The notes under the pieces are model-generated. The model had not been told where the DNA came from. It was given only the letters and a program-made list of their open reading frames with translations, and did not search any database. A stretch of DNA of 64,000 nt from Morchella semilibera (lineage: Eukaryota > Ascomycota > Pezizomycetes > Pezizales > Morchellaceae): positions 620,001-684,000 of the forward strand of contig WBVU01000003.1 in NCBI GenBank assembly GCA_009192285.1, in the 5' to 3' direction. Both the position numbers and the translations under genes were made by a program. Shown here piece by piece: positions 49,609 through 59,363 of the stretch (its first letter is position 1; the number at the start of each line of letters is the position of its first letter).

Positions 49609-50572
49609 GACCGGCGATGTCGGATCACAGCAAAGAAAAGGGGAGAATATATTTGATAGGAGCCTAGTGATCGCAGGCACCTGCGTCTTGGGGATGAGCA
49701 AAGAGCAAAGGGGGCGTAGGGAAATGTATGATGCAAAAAGTATTGAGTACTTAGGGTATATAGAGTGCATTCAAGTTATTATAAGGATGAAGGGGGTTTG
49801 GATGTAAGACGCTAAAAGAATGACAGGCGGGAAAGACAAGCATGCAAACAAGCAAAGTGTGGGATTAATTCGTGCAGCGGCTGGGAAGAGTGATGGAAGC
49901 AACAGCTGCAGGTCGGAAGAAGCCTTTGAGATACAGCAGCATGCCTAGAGTAATCGGATGCAACGGTGGATTACGTTTTCAGGCACTGGTGGCACAACTA
50001 TGTAGTCTGTCGCTTGCAGCGGTTGCTAGTGGGAAATGGAGGTATGATATATTCACATAGCCGGATTGTCTGCGAATAGCATACTAGAGAGGATATTAAG
50101 TGGTGGGCTATGGGGTGTGTAAATGATCCCGCCAGTGACCCGTTGGTAGCTTGCGTGGCCTATTACATACATGTACTAGACACCTACTGCTGCTGCAACC
50201 ACTTCTTACCAACACCTCGCTATAAGAAACGCCAAGGTTGCGGCGGTTCTTGTATATGTCCCGGACGCACAAGTCTACTCGCTATCCACCATATGAACCT
50301 GAAAATGCAGTGATCGGATCGGGTTTGTGACAGGGAAGCACCAAGGGTAGTAACAGGGAAGCGTCAAGGGTAGTAGCAAGGATCTGGATATAAAAATGAA
50401 ACGTGGTAAGCAGAAAGCAAACGGAAATGGAATATTGTAGAAAGGTATCGTTGTCGAAAGCAAACGAAAATAAAATGTTGTAGAAAATAAAAGAAACCGT
50501 TGTCAAGCTGTTGTTCTCCAGACTCGGACTCTCCTATCTACTATTTTTCTGATACTATATTTTTTTTTGAAA
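49609..50572. other. Intergenic region before the transposon block
   Basis: No supported gene. Contains the last TACATGTA seen (about 50167) and two pairs of imperfect direct repeats at 50329-50382 (ACAGGGAAGC..CAAGGGTAGTA) and 50412-50488 (GAAAGCAAACG..TTGTAGAAA). Confidence 0.55.
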
Positions 50573-51769
50573 ATGCCGGTAAAAACACACGAGGTCTCCT
50601 ACAAACAAAGAGCCTATATACATGCCATTCGATTTAACGCAAAATGCACAATTGTCAAAATTCCAGCTAATAAAGGCTTGTCGGTCGGCACTGTTTGAAA
50701 TATTTGCTAAAGTTCTGTTACACCAAAGAAGAAGAAAGGCCGCCCTCCCAAACTTGACTCTCCCACCCGCCGTCTTCTAGTAGAGCATGCTACCTAAAAC
50801 GCTACACAATGTCGCAAACCCCTCTATCAAATCGCACAAGAGTACGGCATCATAGCCAACGACGTAACTTTACGCAGAACCTTCCTTAAAGAAAGTTACG
50901 GTCGTTGAGCAGCTAGAAGAAAACCTTTTTTAACGACAAAGACTGGACGATTGATGATTGGAGGAGTGTCCCGGCGTCTTGGCATTTATCCCGACAGTTC
51001 GGTGGGCGATGTACGGTTGTAATTGTTAGGGGAATGTTAAGCGAGAGCGGGGAATGCGAGGGGGAGGTTGTCGTCATAGGTTTCTACGGGGTTCGATGTC
51101 GTGATGGATTTGTAATGTAAATAGCGGAGATGGTGGGGAAGATTACGAGGTATGGTAGCGACGGGTTTCTATGGGGTTCCGTGGATGACGATATGGAGTC
51201 TTGGCGGATTGGTGTGGAGGTGTGTTAAATAGCGGGGATAGATGTTTTCCTTAGTTCTTTCTTTCTTTTCTCTCTGTCTCGTCTTCCTGTTATTCCGGTA
51301 CATAGGAATCTACTCCTATTTCTAAGCCATAGCCTCTCGTACCAAAGACTCTGTTCCCCAAAAGAGGAACCTTATAGCAGTCATCATCGTTCTCGTTGAG
51401 GTCCATCTGGTCCTCACTCTCCCTGCTCTGTGTCCTTGTGCCCTTGCCCTTGCTTTTGCCTTCGCCGGTGCTTGTGCTTGTGCCTGCCCGGTGTTGTCTC
51501 TGTCTTCGTCGGTCTCCTCGTCGCGTAGACTGTGCTTCTCGAGCCTACCTGCGTCATCATTGTCATCTTCTTCTTTGTGTCGGGTTACTCCGTCACAAGG
51601 AGGTTGATTTGGACAGATTGAATGCTTTATCTTCGGCAGCAGAGGAACCAAAGGCAGAACTTATGTGACAAGGAAAATCGGAAAAAGAGAGTTATTTCAT
51701 CAAGACTGTATTGTTCCTAAGTTCAAAAAGGTCAACTCAGTCATGGTATGGGGGGCAATCATGGGTGAT
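50573..51769 (+). pseudogene. Tc1/mariner-type transposase, broken and interrupted
   Basis: From the ATG at 50573 the frame reads a helix-turn-helix N-terminus, a GRPP(K)LDSPTRR motif (AT-hook-like GRPPKL, about 50734-50752) and a second helix-turn-helix region (YQIAQEYGI). It then continues to KDWTIDDW. After the solo LTR the catalytic-domain motifs IWTD and SVMVWGAIMGD follow. Stops lie inside the frame (TGA, TAA, TAA, TGA before 50930), most explained by C-to-T change in CAA or CGA codons, and there is at least one indel near 51616. The end is cut off by the next element at 51770. DDE family transposase; not functional. Confidence 0.85.
50967..51597 (+). mobile_element. Solo LTR, family I, inside the transposase
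   Basis: 631 bp starting TGTCCCGGCGTCTTGGCAT and ending CGTCACA. Flanked by a perfect 5-bp duplication AGGAG (50962-50966 and 51598-51602), so the insertion is precise, and internal sequence was lost by LTR-LTR recombination. It is closely related to the LTR at 54561-55193 over its whole length. Contains a pyrimidine-rich CCTTGCCC tract near its 3' end. Confidence 0.9.
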
Positions 51770-52497
51770 TGTCCCGGCGTCTTGGCATCGGTCCTTAAGG
51801 TCCGGTAATCGAAGCGCTGTTGTGATTGTTTAGGAATGGCTAAGCGAGGAGGGGGGGTGTGCTAAGGGAGGTTGTCGTCATTAGGTTCTGGGAGGTTCGA
51901 TGGCGTGAGGGATTTGTAATGTAAATAGCGGAGATGGTGGGGAGGAATACGAGGTGTGGATGCGACGGGTTTCTGTGTATTTCTATGAACTGATGTTTGC
52001 GTCATAATGGACTGGTTATCACGGCTCTGCCTCCTGCACCTCCCCTGCTGCCAAGGCGTCTTCGAAACAGGGTTGTTGGATAGTATCGGTCGATGTCGGA
52101 AGTAGAATGATGGATTAGGAAGGAGCTCGGGTGATAGAATGTAAGCGCTAGGAAGGATGGGGCAGTATCGGGTTAGAAGTATGGGTATTGGGAATAGTAT
52201 GGGTAGTACGGAAGCGGGGGAGGTTCTATGGGATTCTATGGTTATGAGTCAGCGGTGTGACGAGGTAGTTGTATATATAGTGTCTGTTCTTTCCTATGTT
52301 TCTGCCTTTCTAGACAACGTCTTCTTTCTGTTAGCAATATATTACTTTGGCTTCGGCCCTCCTGTTCCTGCCTCGTTCCTGAACCTGAACCTGAACCTGA
52401 ACCTATCCTTGCCCTCATGATCTACCCCGCTTAGCCCTTGACCCGACCCCGCCCCGTTAGACTACGTTGCCTCTACTTTGGCTCCCGAGATACTACT
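51770..52497 (+). mobile_element. Diverged family I LTR plus leader of gag-protease unit B
   Basis: Begins with the same TGTCCCGGCGTCTTGGCAT and stays similar to the other two LTRs to about 51980, including the AATAGCGGAGATGGTGGGGA block. The rest differs, so its 3' end cannot be placed exactly. A CTGAAC hexamer repeat lies at 52379-52405. The ATG of the next gag frame follows at 52498. Confidence 0.7.
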
Positions 52498-53973
52498 ATG
52501 GCAGCCTCCGGATCCTCGTTTACTATTGCTCCTCCACCTGTTATTACCGAACGCATCGCTAACAGCGATGTGGTACCTGCTACCTGGGCTGCCCCTGAGG
52601 ATGTTCAAGCCTTCTCCAATCAATACGATCATGATAAGGCTCTTCTCTTCGATCTCCTGGGATATAATATCTCTCGCATTAGACATGAGAGAGACTTGGC
52701 TCGTTTCGAAAGAGACACGGCCTTGAATACCGCTTCCGTTATTCCTGATCTTGAACAATAAATTGCGAACTTGGAAAGCCAGCTCGCGGAGGTCCGTCAG
52801 CTTAATAGTTTGCTGTCTGCCCAGGCGGCTGCTCCTCCTCCTGCGCCTCCCGCTGCTCCTCCTGCTCCTCCCGTTGTCCCTCCTGCCTCTCCCGCTGTTC
52901 CTCCCGCTCCTCCTGTTGTTCCCCCGATAGCCCCCCCTCCGATCGATGCTGCTCCCCACTCCGAGAAGGTTCCCGACCCGCTTAAGTTTGATGGCAAGAG
53001 GGAGGAGCTTCGCTCCTTTGTGACCCAGCTCCGCCTCAAGATGCTCGCTAATCATGATCGTTTCCCTGCTGCCCAAGCCCGCCTCGCCTATGCCATTAAT
53101 CTTCTTTCTGGTCACGCTCTCGCCCAGGTGATGCCCCTTGTTGTGGGAGGACGCATCGACCTGGAGGATATTGAAGCCTTGATTACTATTCTGGAAACCA
53201 CTTTCGGGGACCCAGATCGTATTGCCACTGCCGAGCGAGAACTCGAGCGTCTTACCCAAGGAGGTCGAGACTTTTCTACTTACTTTGCAGAGTTTCAACG
53301 GTTGGCTGCTGAGGTTAGATGGAACGATGAGGCCAAGAAATATGTACTTACCCAAGGGCTCTCTCGTGAGCTCCGCTCCGCTATGATCCACCACAATGTT
53401 CCAGCTGCCACCTCCGAATATGTTCTTTTACTCCAGAAGTTGGACAATAGACTTCGAGATGCTCGTACTAGAGATCGCTCCTCCCCCTTTGCTGCCCGCC
53501 AGCCCTTTGCTCCCTCTGCCCCAGCTCGTGCTCCTGCTCCTGCTTCTGCTGCTGCTGCTCCTCACCCCTCTTATTCTCCAGGTGGGGCGGTGCCAATGGA
53601 CCTCTCTGGTGCCCGTCGCCCTCAACGTCGTGGGCCTATTACCCCCGCCGAACGTGCCCGCCGTGCCGCTCAAGGGCTCTGCATGTATTGCGGGGGCCCT
53701 GGGCATTTTGCCGCTGAATGTCCTGCTCGTCCTGTTGCTCGTCCCGCTCGTGTTGTTGCTACTTCTGAGGTCGGTGTACCTCCGGTTATGTCTGGGGCCG
53801 GCGCGCCTCCTGTTGTTAACCATGCTTCTCGTCCTTCTTCTTCGGGTTATGTTTTTGGGTTTCCTTTTGGTGCTTCTTCTTCTTCTGGTTCTGGTTCCTT
53901 GGGTTTGGGTTCTCCGGGTGCGACTTCTGCTACTGCCCCAGATCAGTCGGGGTTTCACGAGGACCTGTCTTAG
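52498..53973 (+). pseudogene. Retrotransposon Gag, unit B (one in-frame stop)
   Basis: Structural capsid protein of a Ty3-like element. The frame runs from 52498 to 53973 with a single TAA at 52759-52761 after LEQ; the coiled coil continues directly (NLESQLAEVRQL), so this was probably CAA. Order: coiled coil, Pro/Ala repeat linker (about 52828-52935), Gag capsid domain (KLPDPLKF-like motif at about 52970, then GDPDRIATAERELERL and FSTYFAEFQRL), linker, and a CX2CX4HX4C zinc knuckle CMYCGGPGHFAAEC (about 53680-53721). The same family as unit C. Confidence 0.85.
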
Positions 53974-54002
53974 GTGGCTTAAGCCAGGTCCCCCCTCTTT
54001 CT

Positions 54003-54539
54003 TTGTCTGCTTCTGCTGCTTCTGGTGTCCCTTGTGAGAAGGTTTCGGATAACGATCATCTTATTGTTTCATGTATCGTATCTGATGAGAATAAAACTGT
54101 TAAAACCTACTCACTTGTTGACACTGGGGCTTCTGGATTTGCATTCATTGATGAATCGTTTGTACGCCACAAAGAGATTTCTACTAATCTTCTCCCCAAT
54201 CCCCGTACCCTCCATGTTATCGACGGTAGAGAAATCTTCTCCGGTAGCATTACTCATATTGCTCATTTTTCCCTCCGTATTTAAGGACATGTTGAAAAAA
54301 TTTCCGCTTATGTTACTCGCTTGGGACATTATCCGCTAGTGCTAGGTATTCCCTGGCTTCGCCGCCATAATGTCAATATTAATTTTGCCGACAATTCGTT
54401 GACCTTCGGGTCTTTTCGCTGCCTCCAATGTTGCAATGATAGTCAAGTTCTCGTTTATGTTAAAGGAATTACCTCGCCGCTCCCTACCAATCTCGATTTC
54501 AAGATTGTCAGTGCTGCCACCTGTGCTGAGACCACCTAG
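54003..54539 (+). pseudogene. Retropepsin-like protease, unit B (one in-frame stop)
   Basis: Aspartic protease fragment in the frame -1 relative to Gag B. The active-site motif YSLVDTGASGFAFID is intact (about 54109-54153). A TAA stop at 54282-54284 interrupts the frame, after which it continues with [21 protein letters not shown]. It ends at 54539, only 21 nt before the next LTR, with no reverse transcriptase, RNase H or integrase. Confidence 0.8.
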
Positions 54540-54560
54540 GGACTAACTGTCTATGCCCTA

Positions 54561-55193
54561 TGTCCCGGCGTCTTGGCATTTGTTCCGACGGTTCGGTAGG
54601 CGATGCACGGTTGTGGTGGTTAGGGTAATGTTAAGTGAGAGCAGGGAGTGCGAGGTGGAGGCTGTCGTCATTGGGTTCTGGGAGGTTCGATGGCGTGATG
54701 GATTGGTAATGTAGAATAGCGGAGATGGTGGGGAGGATTACAGGGTGTGGTAGCGACGGGCTTCTATGAGGTTTTATGAGCGAAAATGTGAGTCATAGCG
54801 GACTAGTGGAGGAGGTGTGTTAAATAGCGGGGATAGATGTTTTCCTTAGTTCTTTCTTTCTTTTCTCTCTGTCTCGTCTTCCTGTTATCTCGGTACATAG
54901 GAATCTACTCCTATTTCTAAGCCATAGCCTCTCGTACCAAAGACTCGATCCTCCGACAGGAGGAAACTCATAGTATTTCTCATCGTTCTCATTGAGGTCC
55001 ATTCGGTCCTCACTCTCCCTGCTCTGTGCTCTTGTGCCCTTGCTCTTGCCTTTGCCTTTGCCGGTGCCTATGCTTGTGCCTGCCCGGGGTTATTCCTGTC
55101 TTCATCGGCCCCCTCGTCGAGTAGACTGTGCTCCTCGAGTCCCTCTGCGTCATCATTGTCATCTTCTTCTTTGCGTCGGGTTACTTCGTCACA
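54561..55193 (+). mobile_element. Family I LTR between gag-protease units B and C
   Basis: 633 bp from TGTCCCGGCG to CGTCACA, closely similar along its whole length to the solo LTR at 50967. It lies 3' of unit B and 60 nt 5' of the Gag start of unit C, so it may serve as 3' LTR of B, as 5' LTR of C, or as the shared LTR of a tandem. Confidence 0.85.
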
Positions 55194-55253
55194 CTAAGAC
55201 GAGACCATCCTCACTCGACTGGCACTGTCCGAGTTCCTCGTACCACAGTTACC

Positions 55254-56399
55254 ATGACCGCCCCTGCTACCAATGCATTTGATTATCAGAAGCTCCATAC
55301 GGATCTCGAAGGGTTCTTTGTCGCTCACCCTGAAGTGGACCCCGCCGCAACGGAAGAAGCGAAGCAAGCGTATGCCCTCCTCCAAAGAGCGCACGGAGGG
55401 GTCCAGCAATATGCGGTCGACATCACCACCCATCACTCCGAAACCGAGCAAGGCCGGGCCGAGTTCCATAAAGAAATTCAGGGACTACGGGCTAAGATTA
55501 AGAAGTTGCAAGAAGGAGTCAAAGGAGGTCTAGAGGAGCTCCACGACAACTTAATCAAGCCATCTAAATCAGAGAAGCTTCCTGACCCGGAGAAATACCG
55601 GGGCGATCGCAAGACCCTTAGGACCTTTCAGAGGCAACTACAGATTAAGCTCACAGCCAATCTCGATCGTTTTCCTACCTCGGCCCAACAATTGGCATAT
55701 TCTATTTCTCGACTGGAGGGACCGGCGGCAGATCAATTTTTAGCTTATATTACGGATGAAGGAATCGCTCTCGATTCCATGGCGGAGTTTTTTGAGATTT
55801 TGGATAATGCTTTTGGGGACCCAGACCGCACTGCCACCGCCGCTCGTAATTTGAGGGAGATCAGGCAGCGCCAACGCACCTTTTCCGAGTACTTTGCAGA
55901 GTTTCAGCGATATGCTGCCGACTCTGAGTTCAACGAGGCGGCTAAGATTGAATGTTTGTTGGAGGAACTTAACCAGGACCTAATGGCCCTGATGATTCAG
56001 AATGAAACACCAACCACGATTAAGGACTGCGGGCTGCTCCTCCAACGTCTTGATAACAAGCAACGGGCGCTACAGGCCAGGATGGGGAGATTTCGTTTTC
56101 AGGTTCCAAGTGCCCTGCTCCGCGTCCTTTACTCCTCGTTTCCCCGCGCACCAGCAACATTCCAGTCTACCAGGAGCTGCCCGCGCCCACCCCTTCCCCG
56201 ATGCCAGACGTCTAGTCGTCGAGGAGCCCCCCCACCAGAAGAGGCTGCGCGGGACCCTTCCTATACTTGGGGGAGTGTCCCTATGGACTTGGTCTAATAG
56301 TTATCGTCGCCTTGGGATCCCAGAGAAAGGGAGGCATGTCGCGTGGAGAATCGTTGTTATTATTGCGGTGGGGGGTTGGACATTTGGTTAGAGACTGTA
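55254..56399 (+). pseudogene. Retrotransposon Gag, unit C (frame broken near the zinc knuckle)
   Basis: Starts at ATG 55254 after an LTR and short leader. It has an N-terminal helical region, a coiled coil and the Gag capsid motif set shared with unit B (KLPDPEKYRGD, GDPDRTATAARNLREI, TFSEYFAEFQRYA). The frame ends at 56297 after VPMDLV. The zinc knuckle CYYCGG..GHLVRDC is recognisable at about 56357-56399, but only by switching frames in the G run around 56369. Also frameshifted near 56090-56230, where the neighbouring frame reads better. Confidence 0.8.
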
Positions 56400-56551
56400 A
56401 GCTTTAGCCTTTGGTGGGCAGCACGAGGATGAGGAGCATTGTTGGAAGCGAAGAAAGAAAAAAAGGAAAAGGAAGAGGATTGTCGTCGGATGAGGAGGAG
56501 TAAAAGATTCGCCCTGCTAACGCATACCCAGGGACCTCCAAGTTTTTCTAG

Positions 56552-57151
56552 GTGTCTATTTCTACGTTTTCAGTATCAGAAGGGGAGATGGATGGGAATC
56601 AATTGATTGTAGTCTGTTCTATTTCGCAAAATAAAAAATCTATTGTACCCACTTATGCCCTGATTGATACTGGAGCGTCGGGATATGCATTTATTGATGA
56701 AGACTTTGTATGCCGCCATGAACTGAAAATGAAGAATTTGAGAACGGAGAGGGAGATTGATGTAATTGATGGAAGACCTATTGAATCAGGAAAGGTGACT
56801 AGAAAGGTGATGTTGGAGCTGGAGATTAATGGACATGTTGAGGAATGCCCGTTTTTTGTCACAAAGCTGGGACACTACCCGATTGTGATGGGGATACCTT
56901 GGATGAGGAGACATGGAGTTATTATTGACAGCGGAAGGAATGAAATTCGCTTCCAATCATCAGTATGCTTTGAACATTGCATAGCCAATCGCAAACCTAT
57001 TGTTGCTCGAGGAATTTCAACTCCACCGCCAGAAAGGCCTGTTACGAATATTTCGGCAATTACTCCTCGATCGTTTAAGAAACTTTCCCAAGACCCTACT
57101 GTTACGGGATTTGGAGACAGGAAGACCAGCGAAGCCTCCCTATGCTACTGA
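56552..57151 (+). CDS. Retropepsin-like protease, unit C (open)
   Basis: 200-codon open frame. Protease motif YALIDTGASGYAFIDEDFVCR (about 56655-56715) and the downstream LGHYPIVMGIPWMRRHGV motif, as in unit B. The frame stays open through a Pro/Ser-rich tail and stops at 57151. As in unit B, no reverse transcriptase follows; sequence of an unrelated LTR family begins within a few tens of bases. The product would have no Gag fusion here because Gag C is broken. Confidence 0.8.
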   Translation: MSISTFSVSEGEMDGNQLIVVCSISQNKKSIVPTYALIDTGASGYAFIDEDFVCRHELKMKNLRTEREIDVIDGRPIESGKVTRKVMLELEINGHVEECPFFVTKLGHYPIVMGIPWMRRHGVIIDSGRNEIRFQSSVCFEHCIANRKPIVARGISTPPPERPVTNISAITPRSFKKLSQDPTVTGFGDRKTSEASLCY

Positions 57152-57164
57152 ATTCCCAATTGGT

Positions 57165-58008
57165 GCCCAGATCAAACGGCGAAGGTTTTGAGAAAGCTGA
57201 TGCCGGTGACTTCTCAGGGAAAGGTAAGACTACCCGACACCTCCGGTACCGAATCGTTGACAGTCCTAATGTTGAGCCATGCTCCTTAGTGATAGATAAC
57301 GATGCGGGGAAAGAGTTGGCGAGCGAAGTCGAGGCCCGGTACTAAGGAGTCATCCGGTAAGCTGACTCCGGCACTTCCCCGCTGACGAGAAACTGAGTGC
57401 ATACAGTAGCGCGATGTAACATTAGGGATTTAAAAGGCGTTGGGAATATTGGCGTTGGTGTTTGGTTGTTTGGTTTTCTTGGCGTTTATCAGGGTCTTCT
57501 GGGTCTCCCACATATTTGTTGTAATGATAGTTTTTAGTCCGCATGATATTTGTGCGGGATATAAATACAGTGTCATTCTCAGACTTTGTTGAAATCATTA
57601 TCGACGAAGAAAGAGTCTTAACGATATAAACCTATTACTTCTATTCTATACGCTCTTGGTGATTCTTGAAAATATCTACCTGAACCAATCTTCGTGTTAA
57701 GCCCTACCCAACTCTATACGACTTTCTATACTCGTCGGACTAGCATCGGACAACGGAGATTCTAGTTACGTTTAGACTGAAGTGACCCCGTTCCTTTCTG
57801 CCTCTGCAGTTAGCGTTTTGGACTCTGAGCTCTTCACAGTACTACTCTAGTAGCATCAGCAAGACTTCATTTGTCTCCTGATGTCTCCTGAGCTTCAGGA
57901 GACTCAAAAAATCTCCAGGAGTCTCAGGAGACTCTCAGGAGACCCGGGAGACTGTTGGGAGATTGCAGTCATAAGTTGAGTTTGCTGATGAGTCCGGTGC
58001 GACACCCT
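57165..58008 (-). mobile_element. Family II LTR, diverged truncated copy
   Basis: Same orientation as, and similar to, the left inverted arm at 58251-59291 (shared blocks GGTAAGACTACCCGAC, AGAGTTGGCGAGCGAAGTCGA, GCGGGATATAAATAC, ACACCCTAAT). It lacks the outer end and carries MITE copy 1 near its other end. Confidence 0.75.
57854..57990. mobile_element. 137-bp MITE, copy 1
   Basis: CATCAGCAA at the left and TTGCTGATG at the right form 9-bp terminal inverted repeats; the flanking dinucleotide AG is duplicated. The interior is full of GTCTCC/GGAGAC motifs and a CTCCTGAG..CTCAGGAG hairpin. The same length as copy 2 with few mismatches. Confidence 0.8.
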
Positions 58009-58018
58009 AATACCTACT

Positions 58019-58140
58019 GTGCAAATTGATTCGACCACCCTCTATGCTGTCAACAGAATATTGGAGATGCCTGCCAACCCTGATGGAACGATTCCAATTG
58101 ATTACCAGCGGTTCCGACAGCTGTTCGATGAAACCAATGC
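58019..58140. other. Short coding-like stretch at the edge of the inverted repeat
   Basis: Reads IDSTTLYAVNRILEMPAN on the plus strand and stays open into the inverted arm. Coding-like composition, but no family recognised; likely a relic of the sequence into which the left LTR-leader copy was placed. Confidence 0.35.
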
Positions 58141-58250
58141 TGTTACGGGCATGAGAAAAGGAACCCGAAGACTAAAAGAGGAGGACCCTCCCCACGCTAC
58201 TACGCTGCTAAAAGTCTCTATGTCCCACTGGGCGCGCCAGAGAGGTACGG

Positions 58251-59291
58251 TGTTGCCAGTATCGAGCCCAGTGCGGAGTTGCGGAATCCCTAGTTAACGA
58301 ACCTGTTTTCGACCCCTGAAATAACCCCCGGAGCATCAAAGCGCCGGCACAGTCGCTCAGGACACCGGTGGGTATAGGAGGGGGCAACAGTGCGAGTTTG
58401 GAGTCAATCGGACCATATTTGATCGAATGGCGAAGGTCGTAAGAAAGCTCACACTGGTGGCGCCTCTGGGGAAGGTAAGACTACCCGACTCCTCCGGTCA
58501 TCAGCAAGACTTCATTTGTCTCCTGATGTCTCCTGAGCCTCAGGAGACTCAAAAAATATCCGGGGGTATCAGGAGACTCTCAGGAGACCTGGGAGACTGT
58601 TGGGAGACTCCAGTCACAAGTTGAGTTTGCTGATGGTACCGATCGTTAGCAGTCCTAATGTTGAGCTATGCTCCTTGGTGATAGGTAACGATGTCGGGAA
58701 AGAGTTGGCGAGCGAAGTCGAGCCCGGTACCGGGATGTTATTAGGTAGGCTAACTTCGAAGACTCCTCATGACCACTGACGAAGGCTGAGTGCATGTAGC
58801 AAACGGGTTGTTATCTATAAACGGGATAGAGCGTGAGGGATTTTTTGGGATTAGAGATCAGGGGTATTTTAGATGGAGGGATAGATTTGGCGTTTGGTTG
58901 TCTTGGCGTATTTTCAGGGTCTTCGGGGTTTCGCACTTGTTGTTTGTATTTATAAATGTTTAGTCCGCGAGACATTTGCGCGGGATATAAATACTGTGTC
59001 ATTTTCCGACTTTGTTGAAATCATCAGCGACGAAGAAAGAGTCTTATCGATATAATCACTATTACTTTACGCTTTATACTTTGTCTTCGAAGAATTTATC
59101 AAGTGACCTGGAAACTCCACATCGAACCATCTTCGTATTTCAGGACCATTTGCATACTGAAAGGACTAGCATCGAGCGATCGAGACTCTAGGCTGGTTAA
59201 GACTGAGGAGACCTTGTTCCTTACTGCCTTTGCGGTTAGCGTTTCAAACTCTAAGCTCTTTACTTGACTACTCGGGTTGCTTGGTGTAACA
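58251..59291 (-). mobile_element. Family II LTR, left inverted copy (with MITE)
   Basis: 1041 bp, or 904 bp without the MITE, matching the 905-bp right-hand LTR. Reading on the minus strand it begins TGTTACACC and ends GGCAACA, followed by the same leader (GTGGGAC-type) that precedes the Gag on the right. The leader stops at 58141; no gag follows. Confidence 0.85.
58499..58635. mobile_element. 137-bp MITE, copy 2
   Basis: Same ends as copy 1 (CATCAGCAA / TTGCTGATG). It interrupts the LTR; the empty site in the right arm reads CTCTGGTACCGATCG, and the insertion duplicates the dinucleotide GT (58497-58498 and 58636-58637). Confidence 0.9.
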
Positions 59292-59363
59292 CCCTAATAG
59301 TATATCGATAACTCCTAGGTTTACCTGGAGTTTTCAAGAGTCACAATCTAATCTATATTTCAA

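Noticed and set aside
51396-51668. 90-codon frame across the solo LTR end
   Set aside because: Leu/Val-rich translation of the LTR pyrimidine tract; it crosses the target duplication into the transposase in a wrong frame.
53396-54037. 213-codon Leu/Val-rich frame in Gag B
   Set aside because: Shadow frame of Gag on the same strand; the composition comes from CCT/GCT-rich Gag codons.
58900-59060. TATA-like GATATAAATAC in the left LTR arm as evidence that the LTR points rightwards into the coiled-coil gene
   Set aside because: The right-hand copy has a leader and Gag in the opposite orientation, which is stronger evidence for LTR direction; kept only as a possibility.
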